Source: Streptomyces sp. NBC_01716
GTDB taxonomy: Bacteria; Actinomycetota; Actinomycetes; Streptomycetales; Streptomycetaceae
NCBI RefSeq assembly: GCF_036248275.1
Contig: NZ_CP109181.1
Span: forward strand, 6,634,001 to 6,698,000
Length of the DNA: 64,000 nt
Direction of reading: 5' to 3'
In this document: piece by piece, positions 20,792 through 28,662 of the stretch
Layout: each line of letters opens with the position of its first letter
Numbering within the stretch: the stretch's first letter is position 1
Program-made: the position numbers and the translations under genes
Notes under the pieces: generated by a model
The model's database searches: none
Seen by the model: the letters and a program-made list of their open reading frames with translations, nothing else
What the model was told of the DNA's origin: nothing

Positions 20792-20804
20792 TCACAAAAT
20801 GTGA
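20792..20804 (+). promoter_or_regulatory. Palindrome before the DksA-like gene
   Basis: TCACAAAATGTGA is a perfect 5+5 inverted repeat around AAA, ending 13 bases before the start codon and touching the ribosome site. It could be an operator for a dimeric regulator. The rest of 20600-20817 shows nothing recognisable. Confidence 0.35.
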
Positions 20805-20817
20805 AGGGGCCGCGGCC

Positions 20818-21615
20818 ATGGTGGCGAAAAAGACCGCCGCGAAGAAGACAGCGGCCAAGAAAGCGGCTGTGAAGAAGTCAGCGGCCGACAAGGCGGCTGC
20901 CAAGAAGACGTCGGCGGCCGAGGCACCGGAGCGAGAGACACCGGCGACGCACGCACCGGACGCGGAGGAGACCGCCGCGTCCGAGCCGGAGCACCAGGCA
21001 CCTGCGAAGAAGACCGTGGCCAGGAAGACGGCGCCTCCTAAGAAGGCCGCCGCCAAGAAGGCCGCGAAAGAGGCCGCGACCGCGGCCGAGGGGGCGGCCG
21101 AGGCCGCGGAACAGACGGGAGCCAAGACGGTGGCAGCGAAGAAGACAGCGGGCAAGGGATCGGCGGCCCCGGGCGCCACGGCGACCGCGGTGCCCCCGGT
21201 GCGCGGCACGACACTGGCCGGGGAACTCCCCGTACGGCCCGGCGAGGACCCGTGGACGGAGGAGGAGGTCGCCGAGGCGCGGACCGGTCTGGAGAGCGAG
21301 GCGGCCCGGCTGAACGCCGAGATCTCCTCGTCCGAGCAGGCGCTCGCCGGTCTGATGCGGGACTCCGGCGACGGCGCCGGGGACGACGACGCCGACACCG
21401 GCACGAAGAACATCACCCGCGAGCACGAGATGTCCCTCGCCGCGAACGCGCGCGAGATGGTGGAGCAGACGGAGCGGGCGCTGCTGCGCCTCGACGCCGG
21501 TACGTACGGCCTCTGCGAGGTCTGCGGCAAGCCGATCGGCAAGGCCAGGATGCAGGCGTTCCCGCGGGCCACGCTGTGTGTCGAGGACAAGCAGAAGCAG
21601 GAACGGCGCGGCTGA
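20818..21615 (+). CDS. TraR/DksA-family protein with Lys/Ala-rich tail and incomplete zinc site
   Basis: DksA-like proteins bind the RNA polymerase secondary channel. Seen: residues 1-130 are made of AAKK/AKKT-type repeats like the tails of histone H1 or actinobacterial HupS, probably DNA-binding and disordered. Next is a Pro/Val linker, a helical region (about 145-225) and the C-terminal zinc-finger region. The finger has C233-x2-C236 and C254, but the fourth ligand position reads Asp257 (LCVED, codon 21586-21588) where the family has Cys (CVxC). The ATG at 20818 follows GAAGGGG; 265 residues. Zinc binding may be weakened or completed by Asp. lspA is downstream. Confidence 0.85.
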   Translation: MVAKKTAAKKTAAKKAAVKKSAADKAAAKKTSAAEAPERETPATHAPDAEETAASEPEHQAPAKKTVARKTAPPKKAAAKKAAKEAATAAEGAAEAAEQTGAKTVAAKKTAGKGSAAPGATATAVPPVRGTTLAGELPVRPGEDPWTEEEVAEARTGLESEAARLNAEISSSEQALAGLMRDSGDGAGDDDADTGTKNITREHEMSLAANAREMVEQTERALLRLDAGTYGLCEVCGKPIGKARMQAFPRATLCVEDKQKQERRG

Positions 21616-21673
21616 GGCCGTACGTGGGTGCCGTACCCTCGACCCTAATCGGGATCTAACTTGAGGGACTCAC

Positions 21674-22234
21674 GTGGCAGAGGCGGAGCGCGTCATCGGT
21701 ACGCCGGATCTTGACGACGAGGACGCGGCTCCCGCCGTTCCGGTCAGGGGAAAGCGCAAGATCGCCGCGCTCTTCTCCGTGGCACTGGTCGCCTATCTGC
21801 TCGACCTCGGCAGCAAGATGCTCGTGGTGGCGAGGCTGGAGCATCACGATCCGATCAATGTCGTCGGCGATCTGCTGAAGTTCGAGGCGGTGCGCAACGC
21901 GGGCGCGGCCTTCGGTATCGGCGAGGCGTACACCGTCTTCTTCACGTTCGTCGCGGCGGCCGTGATCGTGGTGATCGCGCGGCTGGCCCGCAAGCTCTAC
22001 AGCGGGCCGTGGGCCGTGGCGCTCGGTCTGCTGCTCGGTGGGGCGCTCGGCAATCTCACCGACCGGATCTTCCGTGAGCCCGGAGTGTTCAAGGGCGCCG
22101 TGGTCGACTTCATCGCGCCGGCGAACTTCGCGGTGTTCAATCTCGCCGACTCCGCGATCGTGTGCGGCGGCTTCCTGATCGTGATCCTTTCCTTCCGCGG
22201 GCTCGACCCCGACGGGACCGTCCACCGCGACTGA
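21674..22234 (+). CDS. lspA: Lipoprotein signal peptidase LspA
   Basis: Membrane aspartyl protease (signal peptidase II) that cleaves lipoprotein precursors after Lgt has lipidated the Cys; lgt lies near the end of this window. Seen: four membrane segments, the family signature VRNAGAAFGIG, GGALGNLTDRI, and the two catalytic Asp motifs VVDFIAPANF and FNLADSAI. The start is GTG at 21674 behind TTGAGGGA. It has 186 residues, with a short acidic and basic N-terminus. rluD follows after about 100 bases; lspA-rluD is a common pair. Confidence 0.95.
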   Translation: MAEAERVIGTPDLDDEDAAPAVPVRGKRKIAALFSVALVAYLLDLGSKMLVVARLEHHDPINVVGDLLKFEAVRNAGAAFGIGEAYTVFFTFVAAAVIVVIARLARKLYSGPWAVALGLLLGGALGNLTDRIFREPGVFKGAVVDFIAPANFAVFNLADSAIVCGGFLIVILSFRGLDPDGTVHRD

Positions 22235-22318
22235 GGCCGGGGCACTCCGGACCGGAACCGAGGCTCCGTCCCGGGGCCGGGGAGGCCGTCCGTGGGCGGC
22301 CGGGCCGTGCGGGCAAGG

Positions 22319-22324
22319 CATACT
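22319..22324 (+). promoter_or_regulatory. -10-like element of rluD
   Basis: CATACT ends 6 bases before the rluD GTG and no Shine-Dalgarno sequence intervenes, which suggests leaderless transcription. Confidence 0.35.
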
Positions 22325-22330
22325 CGACGG

Positions 22331-23275
22331 GTGAGCACCGTTCCCGATATCCGCACCCTGCCCGTTCCCGACGGCCTCGAAGGTGAGCGCGTCGACGCCG
22401 CCATCGCCCGCATGTTCGGGTTTTCCCGTACGAAGGCGGCCGAGCTGGCCGCCGCCGGCAAGGTGCAGGTCGACGGCGCTGTGGTCGCCAAGTCCGAACG
22501 GGTCCGCGGCGGCGCCTGGCTGGAAGTCGAGATGCCCGCGCCGGCCGCCCCGGTGCGTGTGGTGGCCGAGCCGGTCGAGGGCATGGAGATCGTGTACGAC
22601 GACGACGACATCGTCGTGGTCGTCAAGCCGGTCGGTGTGGCAGCGCACCCGAGTCCCGGCTGGACGGGTACGACCGTCATCGGCGGGCTCGCCGCGGCCG
22701 GCTACCGCGTCTCGACGTCCGGCGCCGCCGAGCGGCAGGGTGTCGTGCACCGGCTGGACGTCGGCACCTCCGGGCTGATGGCCGTGGCCAAGTCGGAGCG
22801 CGCGTACACCTCGCTCAAGGCGCAGTTCAAGGAGCGGACCGTCGACAAGCGCTACCACGCGTTGGTGCAGGGGCATCCGGACCCGATGAGCGGGACCATC
22901 GACGCCCCGATCGGGCGGCACCCGAACCACGACTACAAGTTCGCCGTGACCGCCGAGGGCAAGCCCTCCGTCACGCACTACGACCTGATCGAGGCCTTCC
23001 GGTCCGCCTCGCTGCTGGACATCAAGCTGGAGACGGGCCGCACGCACCAGATCCGGGTGCACATGGCGGCCCACCGCCACCCGTGCGTGGGCGACCTGAC
23101 GTACGGGGCCGACCCGACGCTGGCCAAGCGGCTGGGGCTGACCCGGCAGTGGCTGCACGCGATGAGGCTGGGCTTCGAGCACCCGTCGGACGGCCGGTGG
23201 GTGGAGTTCGAGAGCACGTACCCGGACGATCTGCAGAACGCGCTGGACAAGGTCCGCGCCGAGAGCAACGTATGA
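22331..23275 (+). CDS. rluD: Ribosomal large subunit pseudouridine synthase, RluD family
   Basis: Converts uridines in 23S rRNA to pseudouridine. Seen: an N-terminal S4 RNA-binding domain (GERVDAAIARMFGFSRTKAA style, KVQVDGAVV), then the RluA-family catalytic motif HRLDVGTSGLM containing the catalytic Asp, DKRYHALVQG, and the C-terminal LETGRTHQIRVH. The GTG at 22331 gives 314 residues, normal for RluD; the frame extends upstream but the S4 domain starts properly here. The stop overlaps the next gene's ATG (ATGA). Confidence 0.93.
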   Translation: MSTVPDIRTLPVPDGLEGERVDAAIARMFGFSRTKAAELAAAGKVQVDGAVVAKSERVRGGAWLEVEMPAPAAPVRVVAEPVEGMEIVYDDDDIVVVVKPVGVAAHPSPGWTGTTVIGGLAAAGYRVSTSGAAERQGVVHRLDVGTSGLMAVAKSERAYTSLKAQFKERTVDKRYHALVQGHPDPMSGTIDAPIGRHPNHDYKFAVTAEGKPSVTHYDLIEAFRSASLLDIKLETGRTHQIRVHMAAHRHPCVGDLTYGADPTLAKRLGLTRQWLHAMRLGFEHPSDGRWVEFESTYPDDLQNALDKVRAESNV

Positions 23276-23796
23276 CCCTGGGGGACGCCACGGCCGCCGC
23301 TGGAGCCGCCGCGGGCATCGGCGGTCTGGCGTACGAGATCCGGTCCGCGGTCGGCGCGGCCGACCGCGAGGCGTGTTTCGCGGTCCGCAGACAGGTGTTC
23401 GTCGCGGAGCAACAGGTGCCCGGGGACCTGGAGTTCGACTCCCACGACGCTCTCGGCGCCGCCGCCGCGCATGTGCTCGCGGTGCGGGACGACGGGGTGC
23501 CGCTCGGCACGTCGAGGCTGCTGTACGGGCCGGAGGCGGCGGACCGGACCGACGGTGATCCCACGGTCGGCTCGCTCGGCCGGCTCGCGGTGGTGAAGGA
23601 GGCGCGGGGCCTGCGGGTCGGTGTCGCGCTGGTGAGGGCCGTGGAGGACCTGGCGCGCGAGCGCGGGCTGCTCGTGGTGGATCTGCACGCGCAGACGCGT
23701 GCGCTGGGGTTCTACGAGCGGCTGGGTTACGAGGCGTACGGCCCGGAGTACGAGTCCGTGGGGATCCCGCACCGTGGGATGCGCCGCGCGCTGTAG
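23272..23796 (+). CDS. GNAT-family N-acetyltransferase
   Basis: Predicted acetyl-CoA-dependent N-acetyltransferase of unknown substrate, resembling the ElaA-like branch. Seen: CFAVRRQVFVAEQQVP near residue 40, the sheet VLAVRDDGVPLGTSRLL, the acetyl-CoA-binding motif LGRLAVVKEARGLRVGVAL, and the C-terminal LGFYERLGYEAYG typical of GNAT folds. It has 174 residues. The ATG overlaps the rluD stop, so it is likely co-translated with rluD. The first 20 residues are Ala/Gly-rich and non-conserved-looking. Confidence 0.85.
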   Translation: MTLGDATAAAGAAAGIGGLAYEIRSAVGAADREACFAVRRQVFVAEQQVPGDLEFDSHDALGAAAAHVLAVRDDGVPLGTSRLLYGPEAADRTDGDPTVGSLGRLAVVKEARGLRVGVALVRAVEDLARERGLLVVDLHAQTRALGFYERLGYEAYGPEYESVGIPHRGMRRAL

Positions 23797-23847
23797 CGGG
23801 GGGTGCCGGGGCCCTGAGTGATCGTGGGCGCGGCCCGCGCGGCAATC

Positions 23848-23866
23848 GTTAGGAAACTTTCCCAAC
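23848..23866 (+). promoter_or_regulatory. Palindromic operator candidate of the cellulase gene
   Basis: GTTAGGAAACTTTCCCAAC is a near-perfect 9+9 inverted repeat (one mismatch) around C, ending 4 bases before the -35 of the cellulase promoter. It does not match the CebR-type TGGGAGCGCTCCCA box; the regulator is unknown to me. Confidence 0.55.
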
Positions 23867-23870
23867 ACTC

Positions 23871-23899
23871 TTGACGGTGATTGGAAACAACCTTAACTT
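23871..23899 (+). promoter_or_regulatory. Promoter of the cellulase gene
   Basis: TTGACG (23871-23876), a 17-base spacer and TAACTT (23894-23899) make a strong consensus-like promoter in unusually AT-rich DNA, about 70 bases before the start codon. Confidence 0.65.
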
Positions 23900-23971
23900 T
23901 CACTCACTTGCTGTCATGCCTCTGACAGTCGATCTCCCGCACCGGACCCCACCCGAAGGGAGCACCACCCC

Positions 23972-25048
23972 ATGTCCCAGCACCCCGTCCCCCACACCCG
24001 AGGACGGCGCGGCCGCAGAGCGCTCCTCGCCCTGTCCGCGCTCGGCATCATGACCGCCATGCTGTCCCCCATGAGAGCCGGCGCCGCCACCACGAGCACC
24101 GGCACCGCCCCCGCGTCCGCCGCGGGCGTGGCCTCACCCATCAGTGACAACGGCCAGCTCAAGGTCTGTGGCACCCGCCTCTGCAACAGCCAGGGCCAGG
24201 CCGTCCAGTTGCGCGGCATGAGCACGCACGGGACCCAGTGGTACTCCCAGTGCGTCACCGACGGCTCGCTCGACGTCCTCGCCAACGAGTGGCGGGCCGA
24301 TGTGCTGCGCGTCTCCACGTACGTACAGGAGGGCGGCTACGAGTCCGACCCCCAGCGATTCACCTCCCTCGCCCAGAAGTTCGTGGACGGCGCGAACCAG
24401 CGCGGGATGTACGCGGTCATCGACTGGCACATGCTCAGCCCCGGCGACCCCAACTTCAACCTGGAGCGGGCGAAGACCTTCTTCACCGCGATGGCGAAGA
24501 AGTACAAGGACAGCCCCGGCGTCCTCTACGAGATCGCCAACGAGCCGTCCGACGTGAGCTGGGCGACCGTCAAGTCGTACGCCGAGAAGATCATTCCGGT
24601 TATCCGGGCGCAGGACCCCGACGCCGTCGTCCTCGTGGGCACGCGCGCCTGGTCCTCGTTCGGCGTCTCCGACGGCGCCGACGAGAAGGAGGTCGTGAAC
24701 AACCCCGTCAACGCCTCCAACATCATGTACACGTTCCACTTCTACGCCGCGTCGCACCGGGACGAGTACCTGGCCGCGCTCGACCGGGCGTCGGACCGAC
24801 TGCCCGTCTTCGTCACCGAGTTCGGCACCCAGAACTACGCGGGCGAGGGCGCCAACGACTTCGGCCAGTCGCAGCGCTTCCTCGACCTGATGAAGCGGAA
24901 GAACATCTCCTGGACCAACTGGAACTACTCCGACGACCACCGCTCCGGAGCCGTCTTCAAGGAAGGCTCCTGCAACGCCGGCAACTTCTCGGGCACCGGC
25001 GTGCTCAAGGAGGCCGGTGTCTGGATCCGCGACCGGATCCGCGAGTAG
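23972..25048 (+). CDS. Secreted glycoside hydrolase family 5 cellulase (endoglucanase)
   Basis: Extracellular beta-1,4-glucanase. Seen: a signal peptide with a twin-Arg-like basic start (RGRRGRR) and a hydrophobic core to about residue 38, an Ala/Thr-rich spacer, then a GH5 domain from LKVCGTRLCN to the end. Key residues: the acid/base Glu191 in YEIANEPS, the nucleophile Glu283 in VFVTEFGTQN, YAVIDWHML and TFHFYAASH, all fitting subfamily 2. There is no carbohydrate-binding module. The ATG at 23972 follows GAAGGGAG; 358 residues. It is monocistronic, with its own promoter and two hairpins downstream. The basic N-terminus leaves Sec or Tat export undecided. Confidence 0.92.
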   Translation: MSQHPVPHTRGRRGRRALLALSALGIMTAMLSPMRAGAATTSTGTAPASAAGVASPISDNGQLKVCGTRLCNSQGQAVQLRGMSTHGTQWYSQCVTDGSLDVLANEWRADVLRVSTYVQEGGYESDPQRFTSLAQKFVDGANQRGMYAVIDWHMLSPGDPNFNLERAKTFFTAMAKKYKDSPGVLYEIANEPSDVSWATVKSYAEKIIPVIRAQDPDAVVLVGTRAWSSFGVSDGADEKEVVNNPVNASNIMYTFHFYAASHRDEYLAALDRASDRLPVFVTEFGTQNYAGEGANDFGQSQRFLDLMKRKNISWTNWNYSDDHRSGAVFKEGSCNAGNFSGTGVLKEAGVWIRDRIRE

Positions 25049-25056
25049 CGGCGACC

Positions 25057-25079
25057 GCGCGCGGGTGAAGCCCGCGCGC
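25057..25079 (+). terminator. Hairpin after the cellulase gene
   Basis: GCGCGCGGG (25057-25065) and CCCGCGCGC (25071-25079) form a perfect 9-base stem around TGAAG, 8 bases after the stop. There is no T-run. Confidence 0.55.
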
Positions 25080-25092
25080 ACCGCCGGAATGT

Positions 25093-25124
25093 CTCCTCGC
25101 GGCCCGGAAGCGGGCCGCGAGGAG
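25093..25124 (+). terminator. Second, stronger hairpin after the cellulase gene
   Basis: CTCCTCGCGGCCCG (25093-25106) and CGGGCCGCGAGGAG (25111-25124) form a perfect 14-base stem with the loop GAAG. Together with the first hairpin it isolates the cellulase gene from the antiporter gene. Confidence 0.7.
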
Positions 25125-25219
25125 CACCGCGTCGCCTCAGCCTCGCCGGCTTCGGAGTCCACGCGTGGCAGGGTTGAGAGGCCTTGATCGTCAGGGCTCA
25201 CGACTCCGGAGGGCGCACC

Positions 25220-26806
25220 GTGGCCCAGTTGGCGCTGCTGCTCGTGCTGTTGCTGGGCGCCGTGGTGACGGTGCCGCTGGGGGAGCGGCTCAACCTGCCG
25301 TCGCCCGTGCTGATGACCATTTTCGGGATCGTCCTGGCGCTGCTGCCCTTCGTACCGAACGTCGACGTGCCGCCGGACCTCATCCTCCCGCTTCTGCTGC
25401 CGCCCCTGCTCTACGCGGCCGTACAGCGCACCTCCTGGCGGCAGTTCACCGCCAACGTGCGGCCGATCCTGCTGCTCGCCGTGGCGCTGGTCCTCGTCAC
25501 CATGGCGACGGTGGCGAGCGTGGCCAACTCCGTCGTCCCCGGAGTGCCGATCGCCGCCGCGTTCGTCCTCGGCGCGCTCGTCGCGCCGCCCGACCCGGTC
25601 GCCGCGACCGCCGTCGCCGGCTCGCTCGGACTGCCCCGGCGGCTCGTCTCCATCCTGGAGGGCGAGGGGCTGTTCAACGACGTCACCGCGATCGTGCTCT
25701 ACCACGTGGCCATCGGCGCGGTGGTCGGCGGCAGCTTCTCCTGGCCGGGGGCGGCCGGGACGCTCGTGCTCTCCGCCGTCGTCGCGATCGCCGTGGGAGT
25801 GGCGCTCGGGTGGCTCTCCAACAAGCTCATGGCGCTGCTCGGCGACGCGCCCCTCCAGGTCGGTCTCACCCTCCTGGTGCCGTTCGTCAGCTATGTCATC
25901 GCCGAGGAACTGCACGGCTCCGGTGTCCTCGCCGTCCTGACCACCGCCCTCTTCCTCGCCGAGCACTCCGCCGACGCCGACGACGTGATGGGACGGCTGG
26001 CCGGGAACACCTTCTGGGAGATCATCGACATCCTCGTCACCGGTATCGCCTTCGGCCTCGTCGGGCTCGAACTGCACCACGCCCTCGGCGCGGCCGAGGG
26101 CCACACGGGGCAGATGCTCGCCTGGTCGGGCGCCGTCGTCGGGGTCGTGGTCCTCGTACGGCTGGTGTGGCTGCTCCCGGCGGTGTGGGTCACCAAACGG
26201 CTGCACAAACTCCGGGACTACGACGAGGAGATCCCGGTCAGCTGGCGGGAGACCGTCGTCATGTGGTGGGCCGGGATGCGCGGGGTGGCCTCGGTCGCGC
26301 TGGCGCTGGCCATCCCGCTGGAGACCGACGACGGGTCACCCTTCCCCGGCCGCGACACGATCATCTTCATCGCCTTCGCCGTCATCATGACGACGCTCGT
26401 CTTCCAGGGACTCACCCTGCCGTGGCTGGTGAAGGTCCTCGGCGTACGCGCCGACACCGAGGCCGAACGCGGCTTCGAGCACGAGCTGGCCGTCCGCGCG
26501 GCCAAGGCGGCCAAGCGCCGCCTCAAGGAGATCGAGGAGGTCGAGGACCTGCCCGAGGAGCTGAGCGAGCGGCTGGCGCGCGGGGCGTACGACATCGGGG
26601 CGCGGATCAGCCCGGACGTGGTCGACGAGGAGCGGCGCGACTGGTTCGCCAAGCGCGGACAGCGGATCAGGACCACGCAGCGGATCCAGCGCGAGATGAT
26701 GTCGGCGGCCCGGCACGAGGTCCTGGCGGCGCGCAGCGAACCCAACGCGAATCCGGAAGTGGTGGACCGGGTGCTCAGATATCTGGACGTACGCAGCCTG
26801 CGCTGA
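25220..26806 (+). CDS. Na+/H+ antiporter (CPA1 family)
   Basis: Polytopic monovalent cation/proton antiporter. Seen: about twelve hydrophobic segments over residues 1-410, including VLGALVAPPDPVAATAVAG with the ion-binding Asp, EGEGLFNDVTAIVLY, and WWAGMRGVASVALALAIP. These are followed by a charged, helical C-terminal tail of about 110 residues with KRRLKEIEEVEDL. The GTG at 25220 was chosen because GGAGGG lies 6 bases upstream; a TTG at 25184 would add 12 residues. It has 528 residues and stands alone, convergent with the mscS-like gene. Confidence 0.87.
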   Translation: MAQLALLLVLLLGAVVTVPLGERLNLPSPVLMTIFGIVLALLPFVPNVDVPPDLILPLLLPPLLYAAVQRTSWRQFTANVRPILLLAVALVLVTMATVASVANSVVPGVPIAAAFVLGALVAPPDPVAATAVAGSLGLPRRLVSILEGEGLFNDVTAIVLYHVAIGAVVGGSFSWPGAAGTLVLSAVVAIAVGVALGWLSNKLMALLGDAPLQVGLTLLVPFVSYVIAEELHGSGVLAVLTTALFLAEHSADADDVMGRLAGNTFWEIIDILVTGIAFGLVGLELHHALGAAEGHTGQMLAWSGAVVGVVVLVRLVWLLPAVWVTKRLHKLRDYDEEIPVSWRETVVMWWAGMRGVASVALALAIPLETDDGSPFPGRDTIIFIAFAVIMTTLVFQGLTLPWLVKVLGVRADTEAERGFEHELAVRAAKAAKRRLKEIEEVEDLPEELSERLARGAYDIGARISPDVVDEERRDWFAKRGQRIRTTQRIQREMMSAARHEVLAARSEPNANPEVVDRVLRYLDVRSLR

Positions 26807-26876
26807 GCGCGGCGACCGGCGGTTCCGCGGGACCTGACGCGACCTGCCCGACCTGCCGAACCCGCCTGACCCGCCG

Positions 26877-28022
26877 TCAGCCCCGGCCCGCGCGGGGGTC
26901 CCCGTCGGCGTTCTCCGTCAGCGCCGGGTCGGGCTCGTGGTGCGGTCCGGCATCGCTCGCGGCGCCGTTCCTCCCCGGGGCCGGGAGCACCGCGGCCCGC
27001 GCGGTCGCGATCCGCGGCAGCGCGTACGGATGCTCCGCGACCAGCCATGCGATCAGCTGCTCCCGTACCGTGCAGCGCGCCGTCCAGATGTCGTCCGCGT
27101 CCTTCGCGGTGACGACGGCCCGCACCTCGATGGTGCTCGGGCTGGTGTCGGTGACGGCCAGACTCCAGTCCCGGCCGTCCCAGGCCGCGCAGTCCTGAAG
27201 GATCTCGTGCAGCTTCTCGCGCATCAGCTTCACCGGCGCGGAGTGGTCGAGCTGGAGGAAGACGGTGCCGGTCATCTGGACCCCGCCGCGCGACCAGTTC
27301 TCGAACGGCTTGCTCGTGAAGTACGACACCGGCATCGTGATCCGGCGCTCGTCCCAGGTGCGTACCGCGAGGAAGGTGAGCGTGACCTCCTCCACCACAC
27401 CCCACTCGCCGTCCACCACGACGGTGTCGCCGAGCCGCACCATGTCGCCGAAGGCGATCTGGAATCCGGCGAAGAGATTGCCGAGCGTGGACTGCGCCGC
27501 GACGCCCGCGACGATGCCGATGATGCCGGCGGAGGCGAGCATCGACGTACCGATCGTCCGCATGCTCGGGAAGGTGAGCAGGATCGCGGCGACCGCCACC
27601 ACGACGACCACCGCCGTCACGATCCGCATGATGAGCGTGACCTGCGTACGGACCCGGCGGACCTTTGCCAGGTCGCGGGCCGACGTCGCGTAGCGGGCGT
27701 ACGTCGACTCCACGACGGCCGACACGATGCGCACGACCAGCCAGGCACCCGCACCGATCAGGACCAGCGTCAGTACGCGGCCGACACCGGTCTCGTGGTT
27801 ATCGACGGCCGCCCAGCGCGTCTCGCCGTACGTGGCGAACAGCAGCACGGTGAGGACGACGACCTGGAGCGGCAGCCGGCAGCGCCGGAGCAGCCCCCAC
27901 AGCGGGGTCTCGGCGTGCCGGGCGTCCGCGCGGCGCAGCATCAGGTCGACGGCCCAGCCGAGCAGCAGAGTCAGGACGACAGCACCACCCAGCACGGTCA
28001 ACGGTCGCAGTACGTTCTCCAT
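26877..28022 (-). CDS. MscS-family mechanosensitive ion channel
   Basis: Predicted small-conductance mechanosensitive channel that releases solutes on osmotic downshock. Seen: an N-terminal membrane segment, two to three more hydrophobic helices (residues 50-170), then the MscS signature GVAAQSTLGNLFAGFQIAF forming the pore helix, the beta domain DMVRLGDTVVVDGEWGVVEEV, and a C-terminal soluble domain. The ATG at 28022 leaves 381 residues and avoids running into the divergent gene at 28067; the open frame extends further upstream but without family features. Confidence 0.88.
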   Translation of the reverse strand: MENVLRPLTVLGGAVVLTLLLGWAVDLMLRRADARHAETPLWGLLRRCRLPLQVVVLTVLLFATYGETRWAAVDNHETGVGRVLTLVLIGAGAWLVVRIVSAVVESTYARYATSARDLAKVRRVRTQVTLIMRIVTAVVVVVAVAAILLTFPSMRTIGTSMLASAGIIGIVAGVAAQSTLGNLFAGFQIAFGDMVRLGDTVVVDGEWGVVEEVTLTFLAVRTWDERRITMPVSYFTSKPFENWSRGGVQMTGTVFLQLDHSAPVKLMREKLHEILQDCAAWDGRDWSLAVTDTSPSTIEVRAVVTAKDADDIWTARCTVREQLIAWLVAEHPYALPRIATARAAVLPAPGRNGAASDAGPHHEPDPALTENADGDPRAGRG

Positions 28023-28054
28023 GGCTCCGGATTCGGACGAGGGGGCCCACCTGG

Positions 28055-28060
28055 CAGGAT
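28055..28060 (+). promoter_or_regulatory. -10-like element of the dienelactone hydrolase gene
   Basis: CAGGAT ends 6 bases before the ATG at 28067 with no ribosome-binding site between, fitting a leaderless mRNA. Confidence 0.35.
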
Positions 28061-28066
28061 GGGCGG

Positions 28067-28639
28067 ATGGACGTCGTTCTCTTTCATTCGGCCCACGGCC
28101 TGCGCCCGGCGGTGCACGCGGGAGCCGAACGGCTGCGCGCTGCCGGACACCACGTGCACGTGCCCGACCTCTTCGAGGGCCAAACCGTCGAGACGGTCGA
28201 GGAGAGCAGGGCACTCAAGGACAAGATCGGTTCCGACGAGCTGCTGAGGCGCGCCGTCCTCGCCGTGGCGCCCTACTCGGAACGCGGTCTGGTGTACGCG
28301 GGATTCTCCTTCGGCGGGTCCGTCGCGCAGACGCTCGCGCTGGGGGACTCGAAGGCCCGCGGGCTGCTGCTGATGCACGGCACGTCGGACATCGCCGCGA
28401 ACGCGTCGGTGGACGACCTGCCCGTGCAGCTGCATGTCGCCGACCCGGACGTGGCCGAGCCGCACGACTGGCTGAACACCTGGTACCTGCGCATGCGGGA
28501 GATCGGGGCGGACGTGGAGATCTACCGGTACCCGGGCGTCGGGCACCTCTACACCGACCCGGACCTGCCGGACTACGACGAGCCGGCGGCGGAGCAGACC
28601 TGGCGTACGGGGCTGGCCTTCATCGAGTCGCTGGCTTAG
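28067..28639 (+). CDS. Dienelactone hydrolase family protein
   Basis: Small cytosolic alpha/beta hydrolase. Seen: VVLFHSAHGLRPAV, HVHVPDLFEGQTV, the nucleophile elbow GFSFGGSVAQ with Ser in place of the Cys of classic dienelactone hydrolase, the Asp-containing strand VAEPHDWLN, and the catalytic His in GVGHLYTDPDLPDY. It has 190 residues, the short form of the family. It is divergent from the mscS-like gene and convergent with the kinase gene (23 bases apart). The natural substrate cannot be told. Confidence 0.85.
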   Translation: MDVVLFHSAHGLRPAVHAGAERLRAAGHHVHVPDLFEGQTVETVEESRALKDKIGSDELLRRAVLAVAPYSERGLVYAGFSFGGSVAQTLALGDSKARGLLLMHGTSDIAANASVDDLPVQLHVADPDVAEPHDWLNTWYLRMREIGADVEIYRYPGVGHLYTDPDLPDYDEPAAEQTWRTGLAFIESLA

Positions 28640-28662
28640 CACGTGGAGTCGGTGTCTGCCCG

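Noticed and set aside
26807..26876. acctg-type iterations between the antiporter and mscS-like genes as a terminator
   Set aside because: The copies are direct, not inverted, so they do not form a stable hairpin.
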